From contig JASGIS010000001.1 of the NCBI GenBank assembly GCA_047601745.1, forward strand, positions 3,596,001 through 3,660,000: DNA of 64,000 nt, given 5' to 3'. The translations under genes and the position numbers were made by a program. Source of the DNA: JAKPAM01 sp047601745. GTDB lineage: Bacteria > Pseudomonadota > Gammaproteobacteria > Burkholderiales > Burkholderiaceae_E. Below the pieces are notes generated by a model. That model was not told the origin of the DNA, made no database searches, and saw only the letters and a program-made list of their open reading frames with translations. Below are positions 43,969-51,603 of this stretch, in pieces (the stretch's first letter is position 1; every line of letters starts with the position of its first letter).

Positions 43969-45732
43969 GTGACCCGCGCCGATGCGACGCCCGTCGGTGT
44001 GACGCTCGCCGCTGCGACGCCGGCCGGTGCGACGTCCGCCGGTGCGGCCGATCCGATCGTTTTACGCGTTGACGGCGTCAGCAAGCGTTTCGGATCGGTG
44101 CTGGCCAACGATGCGGTCTCGCTGACGCTGGCGCGCGGCGAGGTGCTCGCGCTGCTCGGCGAGAACGGCGCCGGCAAGTCGACGCTGGTGTCGATGCTGT
44201 TCGGCCAGTACGTGCCGGACGCCGGCCGCATCGAGGCGTTCGGCCGCGCGCTGCCGCCCGGTGACACGCGGGCGGCGCTGGCCGCCGGCATCGGCATGGT
44301 CCACCAGCATTTCACGCTCGCCGACAACCTGACCGTGCTCGACAACGTGCTGGTCGGCCTCGAGCCGCTGGCCCGCTGGCGTTCGGCGCGCGCCGCGGTT
44401 CGCGCGAGGCTGCTCGACAACGCGCGCGCCTACGGCCTGGACGTCGAGCCGGACGCGCGGGTCGCCGATCTGTCGGTCGGCGAGCGGCAGCGCGTCGAGA
44501 TCCTCAAGGCGCTGGTGCGCGGCGCGCGGATCCTGATCCTCGACGAGCCGACCGCGGTGCTGACGCCGCAGGAGAGCGAATCGCTGTTCGCGACGCTGTC
44601 GCGCTTCGTCGCCGACGGGCTGTCGATGATCTTCATCTCGCACAAGCTCGACGAGGTGCTGCGGGTCAGCGACCGGATCGCGGTGCTGCGCGGCGGCAGG
44701 CTGGTCACGACGCTGCCGGCGGCCGGCGCGAGCACCGCGCAACTGGCGCGGGCGATGATCGGCCGCGATCTCGACGCGCGGTTCGACCCGGGGGCCGGCC
44801 CCGACGCGTCTTCGCGGACTGGTGCGCCCGTCCGGGCCGAGGCGGAGGACGCCGGGGGGAGAGCGGTGCCCACCGTCGCCGCTGCTGCTGCAACGGCTGC
44901 CAGCGCCAATGCCAACGCCAACGCCGACGCCAACGCCGACGCCAACGACGCGGCGCCGGCCCCGGTGCTGCGGATATCCGGCGTCCGCATCGGCTCGGCC
45001 GATCGCCCGCTGCTGGCGGGGCTCGATCTGACGGTACGGGCCGGGCAGGTGTTGGCGATCGCCGGCGTCGCCGGCAACGGGCAGCAGGCGCTGGCCGATC
45101 TGCTGTGCGGCGTGATCGCCGCCGACCAGGGCGAGGTGACGCTGCAGGGGCGGCCGATGCCGGCATCGGCGCGCGCATGGATCCGGGCCGGCGTCGCGCG
45201 GATCCCTGAGGACCGCGTCCACCTGGGCGTGATCGGCGACGCGACGCTCGACGAGAACGCCATCGTCGAGCACTACCGCGAGCCGTCGGCGCTGCGCGGC
45301 GGTCCGATCGGGCGCCGGCTCGGCCTGCTCGACCGGCGCGCGATGCGCGAGCGCGCGCAACGCATCGTCGACGACTTCGACGTCCGTCATGGCGGCCTGC
45401 ATCGGCCGATCCGCAGCCTGTCGGGCGGTAATATCCAGAAGTTCATCCTCGGCCGCGAGCTGGACCGGCCCGGCGCCGAGCCGCCGTGCCTGATCCTGGC
45501 GAACCAGCCGACCTGGGGGCTGGACGTCGGCGCGGTCGACGACATCCACGGCCGGCTGCGCGCGGCCCGCGAGCGCGGCGCCGCGATCGTGCTGATCTCC
45601 GAGGAACTCGACGAGATCTTCGCGCTGGCCGACGAGGTCGCGGTCCTGTTCAAGGGGCGGCTGGGCGCGCCGCGGCCGGTGTCGGCCTGGACGCCCGAAT
45701 CGATCGGCCTGGCGATGGCGGGGCAGCACTGA
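43969..45732 (+). CDS. ABC transporter ATP-binding protein (double NBD)
   Basis: A 587-residue tandem ATPase of the sugar/nucleoside importer type. The first domain has GENGAGKSTLVSML and DLSVGERQRVEILKAL with LILDEPTAVLTP. The second domain starts near 330 with VAGNGQQALADLL, an atypical Walker A, and has SLSGGNIQKFILGREL. The domains are joined by a linker of about 65 residues with an Ala-Asn/Ala-Asp dipeptide run. The first 28 residues are Ala/Thr/Gly repeats. GTG 43969 is the start, 47 bases after the binding-protein gene. The permease start overlaps its stop by one base. Confidence 0.9.
   Translation: MTRADATPVGVTLAAATPAGATSAGAADPIVLRVDGVSKRFGSVLANDAVSLTLARGEVLALLGENGAGKSTLVSMLFGQYVPDAGRIEAFGRALPPGDTRAALAAGIGMVHQHFTLADNLTVLDNVLVGLEPLARWRSARAAVRARLLDNARAYGLDVEPDARVADLSVGERQRVEILKALVRGARILILDEPTAVLTPQESESLFATLSRFVADGLSMIFISHKLDEVLRVSDRIAVLRGGRLVTTLPAAGASTAQLARAMIGRDLDARFDPGAGPDASSRTGAPVRAEAEDAGGRAVPTVAAAAATAASANANANADANADANDAAPAPVLRISGVRIGSADRPLLAGLDLTVRAGQVLAIAGVAGNGQQALADLLCGVIAADQGEVTLQGRPMPASARAWIRAGVARIPEDRVHLGVIGDATLDENAIVEHYREPSALRGGPIGRRLGLLDRRAMRERAQRIVDDFDVRHGGLHRPIRSLSGGNIQKFILGRELDRPGAEPPCLILANQPTWGLDVGAVDDIHGRLRAARERGAAIVLISEELDEIFALADEVAVLFKGRLGAPRPVSAWTPESIGLAMAGQH
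44905..44949 (+). repeat. 6-bp in-frame repeat in ABC ATPase linker
   Basis: Seven GCCAAC/GCCGAC-type hexamers encode alternating Ala-Asn and Ala-Asp in the linker between the two nucleotide-binding domains. Such a hinge can change length without frame loss. Confidence 0.85.
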
Positions 45733-46799
45733 TGCGGCTCGAAAGGCGCACCGATCCGTCGCGCGCGGCAGCGCTGCTGGCGCCGTTCGTCGCGGTGCTG
45801 GTCACGCTGCTGCTGTGCGCGGGCCTGGTCGCGTGGGCCGGCGCGCCGGTCGGGCAGACGTACCGGCTGTTGTTCGAGGGCGGATTCGGCTCGCGCTTCG
45901 GGCTGACCGAGACGCTGACCCGGGCGACGCCGCTGATCCTGACCGGGCTCGCGGCCGCGGTGGCGTTCCGCGCGCGCTTCTACAACATCGGCGCCGAGGG
46001 GCAGTTGTACGCGGGCGCGCTGGCGGCCGTCGCCGTCGGCGGCCTTCACGACGGCAGCGGTTTCGCGCTGCCGATGCCGCTGCTGTTCGTCGCGATGATC
46101 GCCGCCGGCATGGCCGCGGGCGCCGCGCTGCTGCTGGGGCCGGTATGGATGAAGGCGCGCTTCGCGGTCGACGAGGTCGTCACGACGCTGCTGCTGAACT
46201 TCATCGTCGCGCTGTTCGTGTCGATGATGCTCGACGGGCCGATGAAGGATCCGGCCGCGATGGGCTGGCCGCAATCGGTCGCGCTGCAGCCCGAGCTCGA
46301 GCTGGGCCGGCTGGTCGAACGCAGCCGCCTGCATACGGGCTTCCTGTGGGCGATCGGCGCGGCCGTCGTCGTCGCGTTCGTCAATCGCTTCACCGCGTTC
46401 GGCTTCGAGATGCGCTCGGTCGGCGCCAACGCGCGCGCCGCCGCGTTCCTGGGCATGCCGGTGCGCGCGATCATGATCAAGACCGCGCTGCTGTCGGGCG
46501 CGCTGGCCGGGCTGGCCGGCGTCTCCGAAGTGGCCGGCCGCACCTCGTACGTGACGCTCGACATGTCGCCGGGCTACGGCTACAGCGGCATCGTCATCGC
46601 GATGCTGGCCGGGCTGTCGCCGATCGGCGTCATCGTCGCGGCGATCTTCGTCGCCGGCATGCTGGTCGGCGCCGACGCGACGAGCCGCGTCGTGCCGGTA
46701 CCGAGCTACATCGCCGACCTGATCGTCTCGGTCTCGCTGCTGACGATGCTGGTCGCCACCTTATGGACCCGCTACCGGGTACGCCGCGATGGCCGTTGA
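45732..46799 (+). CDS. ABC transporter permease (nucleoside-type), first subunit
   Basis: A 355-residue inner-membrane permease of the BPD_transp_2 family with about nine helices. Typical motifs are LTETLTRATPLILTGLAAAVAFRARFYNIGAEGQ in several stretches, VDEVVTTLLLNFI, FGFEMRSVGANARAAAFLG and GYGYSGIVIAMLAGLSP. ATG 45732 overlaps the ATPase stop. Its partner follows with an 11-base overlap. The pair would form the translocation path for the BMP-bound nucleoside. Confidence 0.93.
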   Translation: MRLERRTDPSRAAALLAPFVAVLVTLLLCAGLVAWAGAPVGQTYRLLFEGGFGSRFGLTETLTRATPLILTGLAAAVAFRARFYNIGAEGQLYAGALAAVAVGGLHDGSGFALPMPLLFVAMIAAGMAAGAALLLGPVWMKARFAVDEVVTTLLLNFIVALFVSMMLDGPMKDPAAMGWPQSVALQPELELGRLVERSRLHTGFLWAIGAAVVVAFVNRFTAFGFEMRSVGANARAAAFLGMPVRAIMIKTALLSGALAGLAGVSEVAGRTSYVTLDMSPGYGYSGIVIAMLAGLSPIGVIVAAIFVAGMLVGADATSRVVPVPSYIADLIVSVSLLTMLVATLWTRYRVRRDGR

Positions 46800-47745
46800 A
46801 TGGATCGCCGAAATCGGCAACGCGATCGGTACCGCGACGTTCTGGGTCGCGGTGCTGCGGATCGCGACGCCGCTGATCTTCGGCACGCTGGGCGTGCTGC
46901 TGTGCGAACGCGCCGGCGTATTGAACCTGGGCATCGAAGGCATCATGGCGGCCGGCGCGTTCGCCGGCTGGTACGCGGTCCACGCGGGCGCGGGCCTGTG
47001 GGGCGGGCTCGGCACCGCGGCGCTGACCGGCGCGCTGCTGGGCTGGTTGCACGCGCAACTGACGGTCCGCCTGGGCGTGTCGCAGCACGTGGCCGGGCTC
47101 GGTTTGACGATGTTCGCGACCAGCCTCGCTTATTACGCTTATCGCGTGCTGTTTCCGAAGGTGTCGGACCCGCCGACGATCACGCCGTTCGCCGAACTGC
47201 ACGGCCCGCTCGACCGGCTGCCGCTGATCGGCGACGTTGCCGGCGCGCTGACCGCGCCGACGCTGCTGGCGCTGGCGATCGTGCCGCTGCTGGCCTGGGT
47301 GCTGTACCGTACGCCGCTGGGGCTGGCGATCCGCATGGTCGGCGAGAACCCGGCCGCGGCCGACAGCGCCGGCATCGACGTGGCCCGCGTGCGGGTCGGC
47401 GCGGTGATGGCCGGTTCCGCGCTGATGGGCGTCGGCGGTTCGTTCCTGACCATATCGGCGTTCAACGCGTTCTTCCTGAACATGATCAACGGCCGCGGCT
47501 GGATCTGCGTCGCGCTGGTCGTGTTCGCGTCGTGGCGGCCGGGCAAGGCGCTGCTCGGCGCGCTGCTGTTCGCGTTCTTCGATGCGCTGCAGCTCAGGCT
47601 GCAGCAGAGCGCGGTGATCGACATCCCTTATCAGCTTTACCTGATGATTCCGTTCATCGTATCGATCCTCGCGCTGATCCTGGTCTCGCGCGATGCCGCG
47701 TACCCGCAGGCGCTGATGAAACCCTATCGCCGCGGCGAACGCTGA
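46789..47745 (+). CDS. ABC transporter permease (nucleoside-type), second subunit
   Basis: A 318-residue partner permease of the same family. It has LRIATPLIFGTLGVLLCERAGVLNLGIEGIM in two runs, VSQHVAGLGLTMFATSLAYY, LGLAIRMVGENPAAADSAGID and a C-terminal LMIPFIVSILALILVSR. The start overlaps the previous gene, a sign of translational coupling. Followed after 22 bases by the amidohydrolase gene with GGAGGAAA upstream. Confidence 0.93.
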   Translation: MAVEWIAEIGNAIGTATFWVAVLRIATPLIFGTLGVLLCERAGVLNLGIEGIMAAGAFAGWYAVHAGAGLWGGLGTAALTGALLGWLHAQLTVRLGVSQHVAGLGLTMFATSLAYYAYRVLFPKVSDPPTITPFAELHGPLDRLPLIGDVAGALTAPTLLALAIVPLLAWVLYRTPLGLAIRMVGENPAAADSAGIDVARVRVGAVMAGSALMGVGGSFLTISAFNAFFLNMINGRGWICVALVVFASWRPGKALLGALLFAFFDALQLRLQQSAVIDIPYQLYLMIPFIVSILALILVSRDAAYPQALMKPYRRGER

Positions 47746-47767
47746 CCGCCTACTGGAGGAAACCGGG

Positions 47768-49117
47768 ATGCTGGATTTGCTGATCACCGACGCGAACCTG
47801 CCCGACGGGCGATCCGGCGTCGACGTCGCCGTCGTCGGCGAGCGCATCGTCGAGGTCGCGCCCGGGATCGCGGCGCGCGGCGCGGCGGCGGCCGAGCGCG
47901 TCGATGCGCGCGGCCTGCTGATGAGCCCGCCGTTCGTCGACGCGCACTTCCACATGGACGCGACGCTGTCGTACGGCCTGCCGCGCGTCAACGAATCGGG
48001 CACGCTGCTCGAGGGCATCGCGCTGTGGGGCGAGCTCAAGCCGCTGCTCGACCACCAGGCGCTGATCGATCGGGCGCTGGCGTATTGCGACTGGGCGGTC
48101 GCGCGCGGGCTGCTGGCGATCCGCTCGCACGTCGACGTCTGCGATCCGCGGCTGATGGCCGTCGAGGCGCTGCTCGAGGTCCGCGACCGGGTCAAGCCTT
48201 ACCTGGACCTGCAGCTCGTCGCGTTCCCGCAGGACGGCGTGCTGCGCTACGACCCGCGCAGGGATGATCCGGGGTGCAGGCTCAGCGCATTGCAGCTGCT
48301 CGAAAAGGCGCTGGACCTGGGCGTCGACGTCGTCGGCGGGATTCCGCACTTCGAGCGGACGATGGCGGCCGGCGCCGAATCGGTGCGTCTGCTGGTCGAG
48401 GTCGCGGCCCGGCGCGGCCTGCGCGTCGACATGCATTGCGACGAGACCGACGACCCGATGTCGCGGCACATCGAGACGCTGGCGGCCGAGACGCTGCGCA
48501 CCGGCCTGCAGGGCCGCGTCAACGGCTCGCACCTGACGTCGATGCATTCGATGGACAACTACTACGTGTCCAAGCTGATTCCGTTGATCGCCGACAGCGG
48601 CGTATCGGCAGTCGCCAATCCGCTGATCAACATCACGATCCAGGGCCGCCACGACACGTATCCGAAGCGGCGCGGCATGACGCGGGTGCCCGAGCTGATC
48701 GCCGCCGGCGTGCCGACGGCGTTCGGCCACGACTGCGTGATGGATCCGTGGTACAGCCTGGGCTCGGGCGACATGCTCGAGGTCGCGCAGATGGGCCTGC
48801 ACGTCGCGCAGATGACGTCGCGCCAGGGCATGCGCGCGTGCTTCGACGCCGTCACCGCCGTGCCGGCGCGGATCCTGGGCCTGGACGGCTACGGGATCGC
48901 GCCCGGCTGCTTCGCCGACATGGTGCTGCTGCAGGCCGCCGATCCGGTCGAAGCGATCCGGCTGCGCGCCGCGCGCCTCGGAGTGTGGCGTAGGGGCCGA
49001 CTGATCGCCTCGACGCCCGCTCAGACGGCACAATTGCATCTGGCGGATCGGCCGTCACAGGTCGATTTCCAGCATCATCATGCCGTGCCCGCCGGGCAGA
49101 CCCAGTCTCATCGTTGA
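47768..49117 (+). CDS. cytosine deaminase-like amidohydrolase
   Basis: A 449-residue amidohydrolase closely like E. coli CodA, which deaminates cytosine to uracil. Metal ligands are His60 and His62 (HFHMD), His223 (HCDETDD, with the general-acid Glu226) and Asp322; His255 and Gln155 also match. The Asp that follows the metal Asp in E. coli (Asp314, substrate contact) is Cys323 here, in GHDCVMDPWYSLGSGDM. This may change ring preference, though the change could be common in this subfamily. The last 25 residues are a His/Gln-rich tail. GGAGG lies well placed before ATG 47768. Product uracil would feed Upp two genes later. Confidence 0.9.
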   Translation: MLDLLITDANLPDGRSGVDVAVVGERIVEVAPGIAARGAAAAERVDARGLLMSPPFVDAHFHMDATLSYGLPRVNESGTLLEGIALWGELKPLLDHQALIDRALAYCDWAVARGLLAIRSHVDVCDPRLMAVEALLEVRDRVKPYLDLQLVAFPQDGVLRYDPRRDDPGCRLSALQLLEKALDLGVDVVGGIPHFERTMAAGAESVRLLVEVAARRGLRVDMHCDETDDPMSRHIETLAAETLRTGLQGRVNGSHLTSMHSMDNYYVSKLIPLIADSGVSAVANPLINITIQGRHDTYPKRRGMTRVPELIAAGVPTAFGHDCVMDPWYSLGSGDMLEVAQMGLHVAQMTSRQGMRACFDAVTAVPARILGLDGYGIAPGCFADMVLLQAADPVEAIRLRAARLGVWRRGRLIASTPAQTAQLHLADRPSQVDFQHHHAVPAGQTQSHR

Positions 49118-49120
49118 TCC

Positions 49121-49504
49121 ATGGCCACCACGATCCAGCAGTTCTTCTCGTTCTACCTCGACGGGCTTCGCCGGCAGCAGGCCGACGTGCTGGCCGATTG
49201 CCATCGCGTGCCGGTGCTCGTCGCGAGCCCTGCCGGTCAGGTCGTGCTGTCCGATCGCGAGCAGGTGCTCGAGCACTGCCATCAGTTGCTGGCGCGCGCG
49301 GCCGACGAAGGCCTGCGCGCCGAACGCTTCACGATCCGCTCGTCGCTGCTGCTCGGCGACGAGTTCGCGGTCGCCAACGTCGCCTGGTCGATGCTCGCGC
49401 CCAATCACGGGATGAAGACCTTCCACACCGCGTACAACCTGCGCCGCGAGCATGGCGACTGGACGATCTGGGCCGTCACGACCCACGAAGAACCGAACGG
49501 ATGA
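49121..49504 (+). CDS. NTF2/SnoaL-like small protein
   Basis: A 127-residue protein with the cone-shaped NTF2-like pattern: a long N-terminal helix FFSFYLDGLRRQQADVLADCH, followed by strands with LVASPAGQVVLSDREQVLEHC, TIRSSLLLGDEFAVANVAWS and YNLRREHGDWTIWAVTTHEE. Proteins of this fold include isomerases and binding proteins; the pocket residues do not identify a reaction. It is three bases after the amidohydrolase and overlaps upp by four bases, so it belongs to the salvage operon. Function unknown. Confidence 0.75.
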   Translation: MATTIQQFFSFYLDGLRRQQADVLADCHRVPVLVASPAGQVVLSDREQVLEHCHQLLARAADEGLRAERFTIRSSLLLGDEFAVANVAWSMLAPNHGMKTFHTAYNLRREHGDWTIWAVTTHEEPNG

Positions 49505-50157
49505 CCATGAAACAGGACCCGCGCTTCCCGAACCTGTTCATCCTCGATCACCCGCTGATCCAGCACAAGCTGACGCACATGCGGGACCGGACGACGTCGA
49601 CGCGCACGTTCCGGCAGTTGCTCAAGGAGATCACGCTGCTGATGGGCTACGAGATCTTCCGCGAGCTGCCGTTGACGACGCAGCGGATCGACACGCCGCT
49701 GACGGCGATGGACGCGCCGGTGATCGCCGGCAAGAAGGTCGCGTTCGTGCCGGTGCTGCGCGCCGGTCTCGGCATGGCCGAGGGCCTGATGGAACTGATC
49801 CCGTCGGCGCGTCAGGGCCATGTCGGGCTGTACCGCGGCGACGATCACCGGCCGGTCGAATACTACGTGCGCCTGCCCGAGGTCGACGGGCGCACATTCA
49901 TCGTCTGCGACCCGATGCTGGCCACCGGCAATTCGGCGGCGCACGCGGTCGAGGCGCTGGTCAAGCGCGGCGTGCCGGTCGCCGACATCCGTTTCCTCGC
50001 GCTGGTGGCGGCGCCGGAGGGCGTCAAGACGCTGAGCGACGCGCACCCGGGGCTGGCGATCTACGTGGCGGCGCTCGATTCGCACCTGGACGGCAATGCG
50101 TATATCGTGCCGGGCCTGGGGGATGCGGGCGACCGGATCTTCGGGACCAAGCATTAG
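49501..50157 (+). CDS. upp: uracil phosphoribosyltransferase
   Basis: Upp joins uracil and PRPP to UMP. The 218-residue protein (216 from ATG 49507) has HPLIQHKLTHMRDRTTST, LTAMDAPVIAGKKVAFVPVLRAGLGM in two stretches, and the PRPP loop FIVCDPMLATGNSA, plus the uracil-binding end NAYIVPGLGDAGDRIFGT. ATG 49501 overlaps the NTF2-like stop (ATGA); ATG 49507 is the alternative. It ends the salvage operon: import, deamination of cytosine, then uracil to UMP. Confidence 0.95.
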   Translation: MTMKQDPRFPNLFILDHPLIQHKLTHMRDRTTSTRTFRQLLKEITLLMGYEIFRELPLTTQRIDTPLTAMDAPVIAGKKVAFVPVLRAGLGMAEGLMELIPSARQGHVGLYRGDDHRPVEYYVRLPEVDGRTFIVCDPMLATGNSAAHAVEALVKRGVPVADIRFLALVAAPEGVKTLSDAHPGLAIYVAALDSHLDGNAYIVPGLGDAGDRIFGTKH

Positions 50158-50257
50158 CGGCTGTCTTCGGTCGGGCGGTTCGACCCTGCCGTGACCGTGG
50201 GCGGCAGGCTGACCCTTGTGTCGGTCTGTCACGGCAGCGGTGCTTGGTGACGGCGAC

Positions 50258-50645
50258 AAGGGACTGACCTTTGCGTTGGTCCGTCACGGCGGCGCCGCCC
50301 GGTGGGGGTGGGGGGCGGCGGCCGAAGAGGGCGGTCGTCGCTGCGCGACGACTGCTCTGCGGTGCTCACGATCGGATGGCGCGGCAAACTCACTGCGCTC
50401 GCTTCGCTCGCTACGTTCAAACAAGTGCCGCGAGTCAGATGGACGAAGCGCGCTGCGCGCGCCCATCCGATCGCTCCGCTCCTCGACGCCCTCAACGGCC
50501 GCCGCCCCCCACCCCCACCGGGCAGCACCTCGGCACCATCGGCAGTTCAAGGGCGAGGTGCACGCCGATGCGCATGACGTGAAGTCATGGACCAGATTCG
50601 GAGGTCAGGATCAGATGCACATTACCCGATCACCGTACGGATACG
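50258..50645 (+). repeat. large direct repeat, copy A
   Basis: This stretch and 50706-51092 are nearly identical over about 388 bases, differing by scattered substitutions and one-base indels. The copies are separated by 60 bases. Each contains one inverted-repeat-ended element plus about 36 bases left flank and about 119 bases right flank, so the duplication includes flanking sequence. Confidence 0.9.
50294..50526 (+). repeat. inverted-repeat-ended element, copy 1
   Basis: A 233-bp element with 30-base terminal inverted repeats (50294-50323 and 50497-50526) matching at 29 of 30 positions. Inside it, GTCGTCGC and GCGACGAC form an 8-bp hairpin, followed by GCTCGCTTCGCTCGCT, ACGTTCAAACA, CGCGAGTCAG and a GCGCGC-rich palindrome. 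It could be a miniature transposable element or a structured regulatory repeat. No target-site duplication is evident. Confidence 0.8.
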
Positions 50646-50705
50646 GGGTACCTCGTTCGACCTTTGCGTTGGTCCGTCATGGCTGGGATGCCTGGTGAGG
50701 TCGAG

Positions 50706-51092
50706 AAGGGGCTGACCTTCGCGTTGGTTCGTCACGGCGGCGCCGCCCGGTGGGGGTGGGGGGGCGGCGGCCGAAGAGGACGGTCGTCGCTGCGCGACGA
50801 CTGCTCTGCGGTGCTCACGATCGGATGGCGCGGCAAACTCACTGCGCTCGCTTCGCTCGCTACGTTCAAACAAATGCCGCGAGTCAGATTGACGAAGCGC
50901 GCTGCGCGCGCCCATCCGATCGCTCCGCTCCTCGACGCCCTCAACGGCCGCCGCCCCCCCACCCCCACCGGGCAGCACCTCGGCACCCTGGGCAGTTCAA
51001 GGGCGAGGTGCACGCCAATGCGCATGACATGGAGTCAAGGACCGGATTCGGGGCCAAGGATCAGATCACATTACCGATCGCCGTACGGATAC
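50706..51092 (+). repeat. large direct repeat, copy B
   Basis: Second copy of the unit at 50258-50645, offset by 448-449 bases. One offset change is caused by a G6-to-G7 difference in the left terminal repeat. Confidence 0.9.
50742..50976 (+). repeat. inverted-repeat-ended element, copy 2
   Basis: A 235-bp element with 31-base ends (50742-50772 and 50946-50976) matching at 30 of 31 positions. The homopolymer in the left arm is G7 and in the right arm C7, against G6/C6 in copy 1, so both arms changed together. The interior is almost identical to copy 1. Confidence 0.8.
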
Positions 51093-51260
51093 GACTTCTC
51101 GTCATAAGGGCGAGATGTGTTCGATCGACACGTCATCGCCATCGCCGTCGTCGATCGCTGATCGCTCGTAGCTCGTCATGCGTCATGGATCATGCGTCGC
51201 TCATCGCTAAGTCTTTCGCATGGCACGGACCGTGTGCTGCCAGTGGTGCCGGGCGTTGGT

Positions 51261-51482
51261 CTCGTGGGTGGGGGGCGGCTGGCCATAGGGGGCGCCGAGG
51301 AACGGAGGAAGGGGGTTGGCGCGCGCAGCGCGCATCGTAAACTGACTCGCGGGCGCATGTTTGAGCGTAGAGAGTGAAGCGAACGCAGCGAGTTCGACCG
51401 CGCAACCCCCTTCCGAGTACCGGAGGGGAGTCGTCGCGAAGCGACGACCGCTCCCTCTGGCCGGCCGCCCCCCACCCACGAG
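51261..51482 (-). repeat. inverted-repeat-ended element, copy 3 (reversed, diverged)
   Basis: A 222-bp relative in the opposite orientation. Its ends (51261-51284 and 51459-51482) pair at 23 of 24 positions and share GTGGGGGGCGGC with the other copies. Read in reverse complement it keeps the GTCGTCGC/GCGACGAC hairpin with a changed loop, CTACG-TCAAACA, CGCGAGTCAG and the GCGCGCTGCGCGCGCC block. The rest is diverged, so it is not part of the recent duplication. Confidence 0.78.
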
Positions 51483-51502
51483 GCCGGCGCCTCGTGACCA
51501 CC

Positions 51503-51590
51503 CCACGCAAAGGTCGAACCCACGCAAAGGTCGAACTCGCGCAAAGGCGCGAACCCACGCAAAGACGCGAACCCAAGCAAAGGCCCGACC
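51503..51590 (+). repeat. 17-18 bp tandem array, ACGCAAAGGTCGAA type
   Basis: Five units start near 51505, 51522, 51539, 51557 and 51575. Their common core is CGCAAAGG followed by TCGAAC or CGCGAAC. The array ends just past the stop of the DHA2 exporter gene. The reverse complement of the same core occurs at 50657-50672 and, less well, at 50264, 50712 and 50208. Confidence 0.82.
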
Positions 51591-51603
51591 GACGCCCCCA
51601 GCC

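Larger units (their letters stand above)
50158..51603. other. 1.4-kb repeat island without genes
   Basis: No open frame here has a ribosome-binding site or family motif. Apparent open frames read through repeated sequence in all frames and differ between copies by frameshift. The content is a duplicated unit of about 390 bp, three palindromic-ended elements, several copies of an ACGCAAAGGTCG-like motif and a tandem array of that motif. The listed repeat entries account for most of the length; 51093-51260 holds nothing I recognise. Confidence 0.8.

Noticed and set aside
50302..50577. Small open frames inside the repeat elements
   Set aside because: The one-base indels between copies would shift these frames relative to each other, no ribosome-binding site is present, and several frames in both strands are open at once because of base composition.
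51503..51590. CRISPR array or plasmid origin
   Set aside because: Units are only 17-18 bp, degenerate and without spacers; no replication initiator gene is near, so an origin is not supported.
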